Shown: positions 45,841 through 57,906 of the stretch, piece after piece
Layout of the letters: the number at the start of each line of letters is the position of its first letter
Position numbering within the stretch: the first letter of the stretch is position 1
Source: Saccopteryx bilineata
Taxonomy: Eukaryota; Chordata; Mammalia; Chiroptera; Emballonuridae
Reading direction: 5' to 3'
NCBI RefSeq assembly: GCF_036850765.1
Contig: NC_089491.1
Coordinates: forward strand, 183,809,520-183,873,519
Length of the DNA: 64,000 nt
Made by a program: the position numbers and the translations under genes
The notes under the pieces: model-generated
Database searches by the model: none
What the model was told of the DNA's origin: nothing
The model's input: only the letters and a program-made list of their open reading frames with translations

Positions 45841-46169
45841 CAGTGGTTCTCAAAGTGTGTGCCAGGCCGCACTGCTGCACCCTCCAGGTGCGCCCTATGG
45901 TATTCCAGAGAAATATGTGCCTATTGGGACATAACTCAAAAAACGTAACATAAAAATGTTTTTTAATGTCAGAATAAATTTAATTTTGTCGTATTTATTT
46001 CATTTAATTACCATAAAAGCACACTTGGAATGCTTGGACTTTATATTTTTTTCTTTAATATGTGACTTAATTATTATAACATATTTCTCAGAAATTTGTA
46101 TATAGTGTACCTACAATTACTTGTAGGATTTTAAATGCGCCCCGACTTCAAAAAGTTTGAGAACCACTG
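45841..46169. mobile_element. Non-autonomous hAT element (329 bp)
   Basis: The inverted ends are CAGTGGTTCTCAAAGTGTG and AGTTTGAGAACCACTG. A perfect 8-bp TSD, CCCTAGAG, lies at 45833-45840 and 46170-46177. The interior is A/T-rich and non-coding. The family differs from the three other hAT elements here. Confidence 0.93.
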
Positions 46170-46337
46170 CCCTAGAGAAAAAGAAGAATTTGGATATTTG
46201 GAGATGGGCGGGAAGGGCATTCTAGGTAGAAGAAATAGTCTAAGTAAATATGGGAAACTGAAGTTCATATGTTGGTAACTGTAGAGTCCTTCTGGCTGTC
46301 AGAGGGAAGTAAAGATCAAATTAAAAAGACCAATTTA

Positions 46338-46691
46338 GTCCCTGGTTAGTTGGCTCAGTGGTAGAGCATTGGCCCAGCATGTCAATGTCCCAGGTTCAAT
46401 TCCTGGTCAGGGCACACAGGAGAAGCGCCCATCTACTTCTCTACCCATACCCCCCCCCCCCCGCCCCCTGCAGCCAGAGCTCGAATGGAGCGAGTTGGCC
46501 CCAGGCGCTGAGGATGGTTCCATGGCCTCTACCTGAAGTGCTAGGAGATCAGTTGCTGAGCAACACAGCAACACCCTAGATGGGTAGAGTATTGCCCCCT
46601 AGTGGGCTTGCTGGGTGGATCCCATTCAGGGTGCATGCGGGAGTCTGTCTCTGCCTCCCCTCCTCTCACTGAATTAAAAAAAAAGAAAAAA
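46338..46691 (+). mobile_element. Long VES-type SINE (class A)
   Basis: The head GTTGGCTCAGTGGTAGAGCA ... GGTTCAATTCCTGGTCAGGG is followed by the class A body (GGCGCTGAGGATGGTTCCAT; GCCCCCTAGTGGG) and an A-rich tail. TSD GACCAATTTA at 46328-46337 and GGCCAATTTA at 46692-46701. Confidence 0.92.
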
Positions 46692-47071
46692 GGCCAATTT
46701 ATAACAAGCCTTGAATGCCAAGAAAAGGAGTCTGGGCTCTATTCCCCAACTCATGATGTGCTGTTTAAGGCTTCCAAGCAAACAGGGTCAGAGTGGTAGT
46801 TTAGAAAATCTACTTGACAGCAGTATGTGGGACGGATTGAGAAGGCAGACAAAGCCACTAGGGGCTATACAGCTACCAGGACAGAGGTGATGAGGGTAGG
46901 AAACAGGACCTCACAGTGAGAATGAGTGGGAGAAAGTAGCAGGCATGAGAGATACTACAGAACATGTGACACAAGCCGGCTACTGTCTGGATATAGGGTG
47001 TGAGTCGTGGGAAGAATAGAGTAAGAAAATACTGTATTGTAAAAAATAGAAACAAAAATCGCATGTGGTAC

Positions 47072-47179
47072 CTCTGGAGCTGAAGACAGGAATGGTTTTA
47101 TGTAGATGTTGGAATCATGCACCTTCAGGTCATGGTCCCCCAGGCCCCTGGTCACTCCAATGGTTGCCATTACTCGGGC
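47072..47179 (-). CDS. PPM1H: PPM1H-like PP2C phosphatase, internal exon with the TRGLGD motif
   Basis: A 108-bp exon of exactly 36 codons, phase 0 at both ends. The acceptor is a pyrimidine-rich tract ending in TTATTCCTAG and the donor is GAG|GTACCA. It encodes ARVMATIGVTRGLGDHDLKV and then a stretch ending IKPFLSSAPE. TRGLGD is the PP2C motif equivalent to SRALGD, near the catalytic metal centre. It joins in frame to the upstream exon (GEGKK|ARVMA) and to the downstream one (SSAPE|VRVYD). There is no stop or frameshift. Introns on either side are about 3.7 kb (47180-50881) and 25.7 kb (21346-47071). Identity to PPM1H rather than PPM1J/M rests on remembered family sequence. Confidence 0.93.
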
Positions 47180-48406
47180 CTAGGAATAAAAGCAGAGGTT
47201 CATGAGAAGCACACACAGAGAGAAAGGATTTCTGCCACAGTATAGCTGCCACAGACCAAGAGAGAAGCAAGCAGTTTCCAATTCCTCCGGCCTCTCTCTG
47301 TGCCCCTTCCGACTAATGTGTGTGGGTAGCTGTTTCCAAGAAAGGGCTCACCAAGATCACTTAACAAGTGGCTTTTCCACCAATTATCTTAAATCTGATG
47401 GGTTGCTGTTGTCTCTTTTCAGCTTTCTTTTTAGAGACTGGAGGGAAGGGTGTCCAAGAAACTAAATCCAATACACGTGTCATGTCTATAGCTACGCAAA
47501 TCAATTCACACCATCCATCCATCCATCTGTCCATCCGTTAGACACCCACTCTACAAGTACAGTATTTGCTGGCCATCTATGTGTCTGGTTCCACATCAGG
47601 CACTAAAAAAGATGTAGAGAAGTCAGTGGCAGCTGCTATCCTCCCAAAGCTCATGTATTATACTTTATGGCTGAAGAAAGTAAACTATTGGCAGCCCTAT
47701 ATCTACCCCATCTCCACAAATTCCCTCTGGGTGGAAAGGAACAACACGTCACTTTGCTGTAACCACACAGAGACCTCGGCTAAGAACCTACCACCTGTTT
47801 TTGGTTTTCCCAATGCTTTAAGAAAGCAAGATTACCACACTAATGCCTATGAAGTCAGCCTTAACACCTCTCAGGATGCTACAGATTTACTCCAAAATTT
47901 AGTGAGCACCTACTAAGTGCAGACAGTATGCTGAGGGCGTCAATTGTCTATGGACCTGTCCCTGCTATAAAGGAAACTTGGTAAGGGCAAGAGGAGGCAC
48001 ATGTCTAATGATATATAAAATATGGCCACATGTTGAAAGACACAGAAACAATGGGTTATTAGTTCAGAGGAAGTAAAAATTCTGCTGAGAAGGTCCCCTG
48101 GACGTGGTACTAAATTTCTGTGCAGAAAGATGGGCAGCATCAAGACAGGTAAACACAGAGGGGAGGAGTGAGGTCATTCTGGGTAAAATGAGCCAAATGG
48201 CTTAACACTTGAATCAACAATAATATATCCAGTATAGTGTCATGGTTCAAAGACCTGAGCTTGAATCCTCACTTTATTGCTTGGGTAGTAAGAATAACTT
48301 ACCCATGCTAAGAAACATTACAATCTAATACATTACCATCATCTTCCTCCTAGTTTGCCCAGAATTCAGAGCTGATCTGAGATCAGAAGGTGAGCAGGTT
48401 TACATT
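47180..48406. other. PPM1H intron
   Basis: An (ATCC)n patch at about 47511-47530. Otherwise nothing recognised. Confidence 0.4.
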
Positions 48407-48422
48407 AAAAGTGGAAACAAAA

Positions 48423-48737
48423 AACACCTGACCGGGAGGTGGTGCAGTGGATAGAGCATCGGACTGGGATGCAGAGGACCTGGGTTCGAGACCCCAAGGT
48501 CACCAGCTTGAGTGCAGGCTCACCTGGTTTGAGCAAAGCTCACCAGCTTGGACCCAAGGTTGCTGGCTCGAGCAAGATTTACTTGGTCTGCTGAAGGCCC
48601 ATAGTCAAGGCACATATGAGAAAGCAATCAGTGAACAACTAAGGTGTCGCAACAAAAAACTGATGATTGATGCTTCTCATCTCTCTCAGTTCCTGTCTGT
48701 CTGTCCCTATCTATCCCTCTCTCTGTCTCTGTAAAAA
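48423..48737 (+). mobile_element. VES-type SINE (class B)
   Basis: Head CCTGACCGGGAGGTGGTGCA, the full class B body, CT-rich end and A tail. A perfect 16-bp TSD, AAAAGTGGAAACAAAA, lies at 48407-48422 and 48738-48753. Confidence 0.95.
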
Positions 48738-48753
48738 AAAAGTGGAAACAAAA

Positions 48754-50399
48754 CCATGACACAGTTTTTAAAGGCAAGAATTGAAGGGGGTCAAAGGCAG
48801 GCACCGGTGTGGAGCCTGGGTCTGGTCTGGTGGACTGCATACAGCCTCCGCTCTGCAGGGAGGTGGGACGGCTCCCTTTAGCCGAGAGGTGTTCAACTCT
48901 AAATGTGGACCCCGAGTCCCTGCGGGCCTTCTGCTGGCCTCCTCTCAATGGCACCCTCTCTGGCTGGAAAAAGCACTGGTGGGGATGTTCAAAGAAATCT
49001 GATGTTTCTGCTAGTTACTGAATTTGTTTATAAAACATACAGATGTCACCAACACAATTCCTTAGAAGCACTGGCAGAAATAAAATGAAAAGTAATGCTG
49101 CAAGAATATTCTGAAACTTTCTGAAAGTGTTCTGCAGAGAGGGAAGAGAAACCCCCATAAAGGATCTAGACAGAACCAATGTGTTGCTGTTGTGAGGATG
49201 TTTCAAGAAACTGTGATGTCCTCAAGCAGGCTGGTGTGCCACTTTGGTGCGGGGCAAACTGGGAGCCAACTGGAGCCACAGTGGCTTTTAAATAGGTCAA
49301 CAGTTCCAATGACAGAACTTGCCACTGTGTATCACAAAACCGTCAAGCCCAAATTTACTGAAATGCTTGAGGAGCATGAGGTCCTGGTAAATTGAACTAT
49401 TTTGCTTAAGTGGGAAAACCTTGCTCCTTTAAATCTTATTGCTGATATGAAGGAAAGTATACTGAACACAACTGAACAGCTTATTTAATGCTCATGCACC
49501 TATTGAAGGCCTGCCATGTGTCAGATACCAGGTGAGGCAGGTAGTAGGGATCAGTGATAACAGGATGTGGTCCTAAGCTCACTGGGTCCAGCAGGGTAAC
49601 GCTGAGAATCTCAGCCCCACAAAAAACTCTACTGACGTGCAGGGCTGAAGGATTTACATTAATGGTTCCCACTGTACTGAAAGGTCAAACAATTCTATCA
49701 GGAACAGAGCCCTTCCTCGTCATGACTCTCAACCACGGACAGTGGGGTCAAAAGTGTCCCACCAGGAAAGGGGCAAATTCATTTGAAAAGTGATCCCTAC
49801 ATGGACCAGATATTTGCATTTCATTTCCCTCCATGAAATGCTTCCTTCCAATGAAATCACTGCTGAGCTACATGGAGCCGCCAAACCTAACTCCCTCTCT
49901 CTCACATACATGCACACACACACACAAGTTCTCAGGAAGGCATCCTTCAGTTTTTTTATGAGTCACTTCCTCCCACTAAAAAACTACCAAATGCTGGAAA
50001 AAATTTCAGTTGAACATTCTTTTTAATGCAACCATGTATTTCACTTCTAATTGGAACTCTCAGCACCTACTGAAATGTATCTGCGTTTGTAGGAAGAATG
50101 TGATGATTCAGGTGTTTGTTCTGATTGGGAAATGGCTTCAGCGCTTCCTCATAGCTGCTCCAGGACTGCACCCTCCTGCAGCCTCTGCTCACAGACCACG
50201 GTGCAACCGGCAGCTTTCCTTCCCTTCCATGGTGTGCCCGCTGCTCAGGGTGTGAGGCTGACTGGGGCCCTGAGAGCTGGTGACAAATGGTCTGCGCTGT
50301 CCCCGCCTGGGCTCAGGTCCCAGTGATCCCACGGCTTAGGCATGGCGAAGCTCTGGACCCCTCCCACGGGGAAAGTGCAGAAGCAGACCTGACCAACCT
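48754..50399. other. PPM1H intron
   Basis: Nothing beyond weak old-repeat traces (about 49480-49580) and a short CA patch at 49908-49926. Confidence 0.4.
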
Positions 50400-50635
50400 G
50401 AACTGCCACGGTGGAGTGTGCGAGCACCAGGAGGCAGCGGGCCCTGGCTGCACAGCTGGGGCCACCCCTTGCTGGCTGGGTGACCTGGGGCAGTTTTAAC
50501 CTGAGTCCCAGCTGCCTGTCTACCAAATGGATAGAATACAGCCAGCTCTGCCTGCCTTGTGGCTTGTTGTCAGATATACAATGGGATGATGTATGTGAAA
50601 GCGGTCATGTTTATACATTGTAAAAAGTTATTCAA
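50400..50635 (+). repeat. MIR SINE
   Basis: GGCTGGGTGACCTGGGGCAG, CTGTCTACCAAATGGATAGA and the following part fit a diverged MIR. It ends about 250 bp from the PPM1H exon donor side at 50882. Confidence 0.55.
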
Positions 50636-50881
50636 ATAGATTGAGAAAGGGGATGTTATTTTCACAAAACAGAGTTTGTCCCTTGAGCTCACCACGCCCC
50701 TCCCTCACCCTGCCACTTCTTGGACCATTAGGACAGGAGATCTGAAGGATGATGGAGGTGATATTCTCTCAAACTGTCAAGGCTATAAAATCAGGAGCTG
50801 TTGAGTGGAAGCACAGATTGCCACGGGCTATGCAGAGGCAGCCTGGTTCCCAGTCTGGGGGCAATGAACATGCCTACTTAC

Positions 50882-50945
50882 CTTCTTGCCTTCTCCATAA
50901 ATAAGGGGAAACTTCAAGTCATCATCCCCAATGGTTTTGTATGCC
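50882..50945 (-). CDS. PPM1H: PPM1H-like PP2C phosphatase, internal exon (upstream-most in window)
   Basis: A 64-bp coding exon read on the minus strand. A tract ending in CCCCCTACAG precedes it and an AAG|GTAAGT donor follows it (GT at 50881-50880). One base completes a codon begun in the previous exon; 21 codons follow, giving AYKTIGDDDLKFPLIYGEGKK. This matches what I recall of PPM1H, where a tryptophan codon is expected to span the junction (inferred). PPM1H is a Mg/Mn-dependent Ser/Thr phosphatase known to dephosphorylate Rab GTPases phosphorylated by LRRK2. It ends in phase 0, which fits the next exon at 47179. The paralogues PPM1J and PPM1M differ more in this stretch. The exon supplying the start of the split codon lies beyond 64000. 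Confidence 0.9.
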
Positions 50946-51659
50946 CTGTAGGGGGATAAACAACATTTCTTTAAAGGTTTGCACTTAATTAGTGACCCAG
51001 TGCCCTGACACAGGCCTGAGTCTCCGTTAGCTCTCATCTCTGCTGATCTCTTTCTTGATAGTCACTCCCCTTACAAAATTGTGTGTGTGTGCATATTTTA
51101 AAAAATCAGATAATAAGCAGGCTTTATATGCTTGAAGAGGGGAAAAAAATAAGCTGGTATATTCATAATGAGCAAGGAGGGGAGATGGTTCCCGTCCTGA
51201 GCCTTTAGTGACTGTGCAGTAATGAAGTGCCCAGCAGCGGTGACAGACAGGGTCCTTCTCATGATTCTGAAACTGTGAGAGATGGATGGAGTGATGCTCC
51301 AAGAGCCAGTTCTCACCTTCAGGGGTTGTTTACACCAAAGCAGCCTTGTATTGGGATGGCTGGTGAAGGAATATTTACAGCCCGTTTGACCTTAGTCTGA
51401 TATTCAAAGTTGGCAGAAAATTGTTTCACAATAGCTATAAAATGACCATTTGACAAAGAGAAAGAAAAACCAGTCTTTGTGCTTCAGTGGCTGATGCTGG
51501 GACTTGGCTGTTCAGATGCCACTGCATATGCAGTGGAGGCTCAGGCAAGGCAGCAAATGAAGCTTGTGTCTTGCAATTTTGCTCATAAGGGATTTAAAGA
51601 ACAAGCACAAAAACATGGTTCCAATTACTGGCTGTATCCAGGGCAAGCATCTCCACCGG

Positions 51660-51790
51660 TTCTGGTCTGTTTCCTCATCTAGAAAATGAGGATAAGCACA
51701 GAGGAAGTAAATAGCTTAGTACACAGCCTGGCACTTAGTAAGTGCTCGATGAGTTGTAACTATTACCTATCGAGGTATAAGTATTAGTTA
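51660..51790 (+). repeat. MIR SINE
   Basis: GTTTCCTCATCTAGAAAATG, AGCCTGGCACTTAGTAAGTG and CTCGATGAGTTG match the MIR 3' half. Confidence 0.7.
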
Positions 51791-52174
51791 TCGAACTATA
51801 ACTATTAGTAGGTAATTAATACGTGGCACACCAGTTTCCCTTCTTCAAAAGGGGGGTGGCACTGCCTACCCACCACCTGGATGAAATGAAAGTGGGGGTG
51901 GGTTCTACTAGGTCAGGTGCAAGAAGCAAGATGCTTTTCTAACATAATGTCCCCTGCGTGCATGAAAGAAACGACATTGTGAAATGGCCTCCCAGCCCCG
52001 GACATCTCTAAGCAACTTGGGAGTGAAGCTGAAATCAAAATATACACAAAAGAATGCAAGCCAATTTAAAGAGTCCAACCCCAAAGCTAAAGCAGGCACA
52101 TCCTTATTTTCCAGGACGTTATTCAGTTAGGCTGTTCCTTTCCAGGGGGGTGGGGGTAGAGTGGCTTCAAGTTC

Positions 52175-52385
52175 AGTCAGCACTGCTTTCTGTGCAGCTC
52201 TGGGCAGGTGGATGAGCCTCTCTGGACATCGGGTTCTGCGTTAATCAGAAATGGCAAATACCTGGGGGGGGGGGTGGAGATCACTTGTGGGCTTGCTGTG
52301 AGGATCCCAATAGGCTTGTGAATGTGACGAGCTTACTTAGTTGTGAGCATTTAGTGCCTGGAACCTGCTGCTGCTGCTGTCAGGT
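52175..52385 (+). repeat. MIR SINE (diverged)
   Basis: A weak MIR layout: GGATGAGCCTCTCTGGACAT, TGCTGTGAGGATCCCAATAG and ATTTAGTGCCTGG. It contains a G run at 52264-52273 and is followed by a short CTG run. Confidence 0.45.
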
Positions 52386-52594
52386 GACCCAAGAAGTGCT
52401 CTGGAACTGGACTGTCAAAAATAGGATCTCCTGCCCCTAACACTACCAAATTCACACAAAGTAAAAATAGCTACTTAAATGTTTTTATACTCACATGAAC
52501 TATTTAAAACACTGTAGTATACCAGTCATTGGGGAACAAACAGTGCTATTATTAGAACACAGACTGAGCCTGGGGGTTGAATGAGTTTGTAGAC

Positions 52595-52772
52595 CAGTGG
52601 TTCTCAACCTTGGCTGCACACTCAACCACCCGGGAGGGCTTTAAAATAGCCTGATGCTCAGGTTACAGCACAGAGCAATTCAATCTGGATCTCTGAGGAA
52701 GGGGCCCAGCACTGGAAGTTTGTTTAGGCTTCCCAGGTGATGCCAATGTGCAGCCCAGGTTGAGAATTACTG
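52595..52772. mobile_element. MER5A-like ancient hAT (Charlie) element
   Basis: It starts CAGTGGTTCTCAACCTTGGC and ends GGTTGAGAATTACTG. The 8-bp TSD is TTGTAGAC versus CTGTAGAC (52587-52594 and 52773-52780). Length and ends fit MER5A. Older than the other hAT copies, judging by the degraded right end. Confidence 0.8.
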
Positions 52773-52780
52773 CTGTAGAC

Positions 52781-54391
52781 CAAGTGCCATTAACCAACAT
52801 TCAAATTCAGTTGAGTGACAGCCCCTGTCAGCATGACCCTGAAGATGACAGACTATATGACTCAGGGGAGAGGAAGGCAGTAGCATAGTAGAACTTGGGG
52901 ACCGTGGAGAAGAAGGTGTAGAGAGTAAGAAGACAGGCTCAGACAGAGGAGGACGCAGTGGGGACAGTGCCGAGAGGAGCCTGGAAACCCAGAAGCAAGA
53001 GTCTGGAGTTCAGTGGGAGACAGAGCAGCAGCCTGATAGTCCATGACTAGAGATTACTTCCAGCTCAGCAGACACAGGCTAAGAGCACTCCTAACGGCTT
53101 GAAAAGGCAGAGAGAAAACAGTTCTGTTACTCCATCACAAGCCCAGGTAATCGATTCTCCCGGGGCAGAGATTATCAGGAGCATAAAGTCTGTGTTATTG
53201 CAGCTCTAACAGACAGACATTCATCTTGAAATTGTCACCCATGAGGTCAAAACAATTGTAAGTGCTAATGTTATATTTTAGCTCTGTTTCTTCATCTTCA
53301 AGAACAGAAAAACTAAAAATAGAAGGGAGAACTCTGGATAAGGAAGGGTTATTCTGTTTCTGTCATTTTGTTTTTCAATCAAATGGGAGTCCTCTCCGCA
53401 CCTTCCTCCCCACAAATGACAAGAGTGAAAAACTAGAGAGAAAGTACAATGCTCTCTCCCCTTCATCTTTAAGTTAGTCTTGAGTAAAATAACCAAGAGT
53501 TAAAAGTTAATGTGATTCAAACTGTATAAATGATTGCCAGCTACCAAGAAAGCCAGCAGCTAAGATGCACTGAACACTCACATGCCCTACTCTGTACCCG
53601 CCCCTGCCCCACCCCTGCTGCCAGCGCCCGGAATTGCTCAAGCTCCCTGCCCATCCTGTGTGGAAATGAAGGGCTGTGTTCAGGGAGGTGAGGCTCCTCT
53701 CCCAGTTCACACATGTTAGTGACCCGGAGGCTAAACTTAGACTTTCCCAGAAAACACACCAAACACATGTGATGTCAGGGCTCAGCTCCGGGGATTTCTT
53801 ATTCCAGTTTTGAAGAGTCTCAAGGAGACCTTTGTCATCCACCTCTCAGTGAGTGAAAATCAGGCATTTGATGAACGGGTACTTTTGGCAAAAGAGGAAG
53901 AAGAATTTTCTGTATGAGGCAAGAGAACAAAAGATGACTACATGTGGACAAAACTAGTGGCTGCTGTGCCACAGTCTACAGGGAAACAGAAAAGCCAGGA
54001 CCCAACCATCTGTGCTCTTGACCTGCCACTCCTCCCAGGTCACTGCACCCGTGACCACAGTCTGACCACAGAGTCTGCCGGCGCCCTCGTCCACAGAAAG
54101 GAGGGCTCCTCAAGTCAGTTCTCGCTATGAGGGACCGCCCCAGTTCCCGCCCACCAGAAAGGCCTGCCTGCTCTTCCGAGTTCATTGCAGTTCACGTCTG
54201 GGCTGTGGACTTGAACCTGCGCTTCCAGCTGGCCTTGTCTCCTCCACCCCTCTTTCAGCTGGAGGAGGCAAGAGGTCAAGGACAGAGACTTGAAGCTTGA
54301 GAGCTCTGAGACATGGAGAATAGTATTTGTGACTGGAGATTAACAACAACAAAAAATGGTCTATTCTTTCTCATCAGCTCCTACGATTTCT
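52781..54391. other. Intron upstream of the 50.9-kb exon
   Basis: Single-copy by eye. No PP2C-like exon found on the minus strand. Confidence 0.4.
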
Positions 54392-54411
54392 GAAATCCTG
54401 ATTAAATTTTA

Positions 54412-54583
54412 TTTTTATTTATTTTTAAATTCATTTTAGAGAGAAGAGAGAGAGAGAAGGGGGGAAGGAGCAGGAAGCATCAACTCCCATATGTACCTTG
54501 ACCAGGCAAGCCCAGGATTTCAAACCAGTGACCTCAGTATTCTAGGCTGACACTTTATTCGCTGCGCCACCACAGATCAGGTG
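54412..54583 (-). mobile_element. Short VES-type SINE (class C) with a 20-bp TSD
   Basis: Reversed class C copy. The TSD GAAATCCTGATTAAATTTTA is perfect over 20 bp, at 54392-54411 and 54584-54603. Confidence 0.95.
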
Positions 54584-54603
54584 GAAATCCTGATTAAATT
54601 TTA

Positions 54604-56199
54604 AAAAATAACTCCAGAAACAGATTACTCACTAGTTTTACAATACTATAACTGGCCAGAGATCATATTCAAATAATTACTTGAAGCACAGCTGAAAGAT
54701 GTAGGAAAGATTTTTAGAATAACTCTTATTTTGGGTCAAGCTCTATGAATATTTGAGACCACTAACAAAAAGATGAGAAAAAAAATGCAAGGCTTAAAAA
54801 GGGCCAAATTACAGGGCTTTCTCTAACTCAAGGCAGTTTTCTTAGAAGATCCCACTAAACATTGTTTTTAAGGCAACAATTTCCTCTTGCAATGTTGATT
54901 CTGCAAAGCCCCAAAGACAAGGCACCAGGCGCCTGGGACCCACCAGAAGTGATAGCACTGAGGACTACTAAGTTGGTTGTGCTCCAAATGCAGGAATCCT
55001 TCCTACAACACACCTCCTATTGGTCCCTGGCCTCTGACATCAAATGTACTATTAGAGTCACTGTCCTAGGACCTTGATAGTACCTACCATCAGAAGAACA
55101 GCACCACTCCACCGAAGAATAGCAAGAACCAATTCTTAAATTGACCCAAACAGCCATCCATTGGTGTATCTTCTGGAAAAACATGAACTAAAACTAGTCT
55201 CTCTTCTACCTGAGAGTGCTACAAATATTTGATGAGAGCTATCATGAAGTTTCCTCCTTTCTAGTGCCTTCAACAGTTTCTCACAGGACCTGGGCACCAT
55301 CCTTAACCATCCAAGTCACCACCCATTTCAACTTATTAACTGAGCACCAAATTCCTAGTTTGTCAGCATCCTCAGAGAACGGCACTGAGAACTAAAAACT
55401 CTTACGATGTGGTCCACATAAGAATGAAATGGTTACTTCTTGGATACAGACCTTGTTCTTTTAAAATTACTGCAGCTTGTATTTGCATTATGTGCATGTA
55501 TACGTGTAGTTTAGGGTCATATATTGAAATGATGAGTAAAAACAACCAACCAACCAAAACTGCCCCACCATTAGTCCATGAGAAGAAAGGCCCTAGAGAT
55601 TTGTGGTCTTCTCTAGTTTACACCAACATAATAGGTATTGTACTCTAAATGGAAAATTCCACTGCCCTTATTAATTTTATCTTGCTGGTTTCAGTCCATT
55701 GTTCCAACCCACCCAGAGACATCAGTTCTCCTTCTAGGCTAGTCAAGCTCAATTTGATAATGAGCTCTGCTATCTTCCTCCAGCAGTTGGAAAAAATGCT
55801 AAGCAGAACCAAGTCATTAGAGACCTTCCTCCAGGCCAAGCTTACCAGACAAGGGGTGTATCAACAGTTCTTAATGGCATGTAGATGAAAGTGTGTGCAA
55901 TTTGAAAAACTGTATTCTTGTCTGGTGGTAAGGCACAGAAGATAGATTCAACAGTAGAAGGTAGACAATGAGATATTAATGTTTAAAACGGGGTGGAAGG
56001 GATTTAGGATTTGAAATGGCTGAAAATATTGATCCAGGCAGACCGTGTCTATCTTTGGTACAGACTCTGGGTCTGGCTCTCGCCGTCTGCAAGGCAGAAA
56101 GGATGGTGTCGGGACTCGGGCGAAGGCAGTGACGGTGTTGAAAACCGTTCCATTCTGTCCTTTACCTCTCTATTCTCAGAGCAACAAGAGTAATTATTT
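54604..56199. other. Intron upstream of the 50.9-kb exon
   Basis: No gene recognised. The segment 55650-55890 has a 79-residue open frame on the plus strand without recognisable domains. Confidence 0.35.
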
Positions 56200-56545
56200 A
56201 AAAATGTCAGATAATGTCATTGCCCAACACTAACCCTCCAATGATTTTCCTATTATACTCTAAATAAAAGCCAAGTAATAAAACAACCTTCTTTAAAATC
56301 ACTCTCCTTCCCCAAATGTCCTATTCCCCTTCTCTGCTTGATTTTTTACCCCATGGCATTTACTTCCACTTAAGATTTTTAAGTATTTTGATTCTTTATT
56401 GTGTTTATTTTTTTCTACTGCTCCCCTGTTCACCCCCCCCCCCCCTTGAGTTCTGTGAGGCAGAGATTGCTGTTTTGCTACTTGTGGTATCACTGGTGCC
56501 TAACAGCCTGCCCAGTGTACAACATTCAACTAAGGAGCCAATCAC
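56200..56545 (+). repeat. L2-like LINE 3' fragment
   Basis: TAAATAAAAGCCAAG, GGCATTTACTTCCACTTAAG, a poly(C) run (56430-56446) and CTTGAGTTCTGTGAGGCAGA follow the L2 3' layout. The open frames crossing it are chance. Confidence 0.5.
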
Positions 56546-56942
56546 TGACTACTACTTACTCCGCAGTGGCTTTATTCTGCCCTCTGTGTTTTCTTGCTCT
56601 TTATATGTTTACAAAACAGAAGCAAAGCCCCTTCTTGTTTTCTGTGACTGCCCTCTCAGTCTCGGGCACGCCGGTCACAGAGGGCGCCCACTCACAGGCA
56701 CACCCTTTTCTGGCCTCTGGCGGCTCCTTGGCGTCTTTCAAACACACTCTCTCCACCAGAGAGGCCCTCATGCAGACACACTGCCGTCCCTTCATCCTTC
56801 CCGTGAGGAACAACTTTAGGACTCCTCTAGAATAAACACCTCTAGTCTCTGTGTCAGTTTTGTTATTTTTATCAGAAATATCTTGGCTTGCATTTTTAGT
56901 CTGTCCAACAGTGCTGTAAGAAAGTCTCCCACAACCATTTCT

Positions 56943-56959
56943 CAAACTTTATTGATTTT

Positions 56960-56996
<37 letters not shown>

Positions 56997-57121
56997 CATT
57001 ATTTGTTGTTCCACTTATCTATGTATTCATTGGTCGATTCCTGTATGTTCCCTGACCGGGGATTGAACCCGCAACCTTGGCATATCAGGACGACATTAAC
57101 GAACTAAGCTGCCTGGCCAGG
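56943..57121 (-). mobile_element. Short VES-type SINE (class C)
   Basis: Reversed: GA-repeat tail, TCCCTGACCGGGGATTGAAC, and a head ending AAGCTGCCTGGCCAGGA. It interrupts or abuts L2 sequence. Confidence 0.88.
56960..56993. repeat. (GA)n repeat in a SINE tail
   Basis: A perfect GA run of about 32 bp, the reversed CT-rich tail of the SINE at 56943-57121. Confidence 0.9.
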
Positions 57122-57615
57122 ACTCTCTCTCTTTTAATCCAGTCATCACTCCTCAGTTTAAATCTCCCCACTGGCTTTTCTATTATCTTGAAGTAGAATC
57201 CCACAATGGGGCCCTCCACAATCTGACATCTTTCATCATTCTGCTGTGCTTGTAACACCAGCCTTTTTGCTATTTAACACGCCTTGCCCTTCTGTCTGCC
57301 TGGGCCATCCTTCTCCAAAGCCCCCATACTGGCTGCTGTGCATCACTGCTGTGCGGCCTTCTCTGGCCGCTCAGCCACCGAAAGCACAGTGCTCCCACTC
57401 ATCCTGTTTCAATTCTTCATGGCACATACACAGCACAAACTGTAACCACATTATTTTTGTTCATCTGTTTAAATTCTGCTCCCCCCAACCCCACAACATT
57501 CGCTCCTAGAAGCAAGACTCTGTCTTATTCACTGCTATATCCTCATATCTACAACTGTGCTGGCATATTATGGATACAAAGTAGTTACTAGCTAAATGGC
57601 TGAATAAATGAATGA
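57122..57615 (+). repeat. L2-like LINE 3' fragment
   Basis: CCTTGCCCTTCTGTCTGCCT, AGAAGCAAGACTCTGTCTTA, TTCACTGCTATATCCTCATA and AATAAATGAATGAA are typical of the L2 3' end. Confidence 0.65.
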
Positions 57616-57792
57616 AGGCTGGCACTTCCTCCTTCGCACACAAGCTTGCCTCTCAAGATACACCCCAGTTTTCACTTCCTCATTCATTTTGCCTTTATGA
57701 TAAGCTTTTTCCTATGGCAGAAATTCAGGGTTGGATCCTATCACAGATTTTTGTTTCATATTAAAATTTTAGGTTCCCTTTTATCACCAATA

Positions 57793-57904
57793 CAGGGTGG
57801 AGCAAGCGTAGGTTTACAGTTGTTCATATGGAAATAATAAAAATCTCAAGGATAAACTGTTTTTTGTACTCACAATGATAAGTACCTACTTTTGCCTCAG
57901 CCTG
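57793..57904. mobile_element. Mariner-type MITE (112 bp)
   Basis: The inverted ends are CAGGGTGGAGCAAGCGTAGG and, reversed from the right end, CAGGCTGAGGCAAAAGTAGG. TA dinucleotides flank both sides (57791-57792 and 57905-57906), as expected for Tc1/mariner TA target duplication. There is no room for a transposase. Confidence 0.85.
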
Positions 57905-57906
57905 TA

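Noticed and set aside
56316..56945. Open frames of 167, 144 and 114 aa
   Set aside because: They overlap L2-like repeat sequence and each other on both strands; no recognisable domain.
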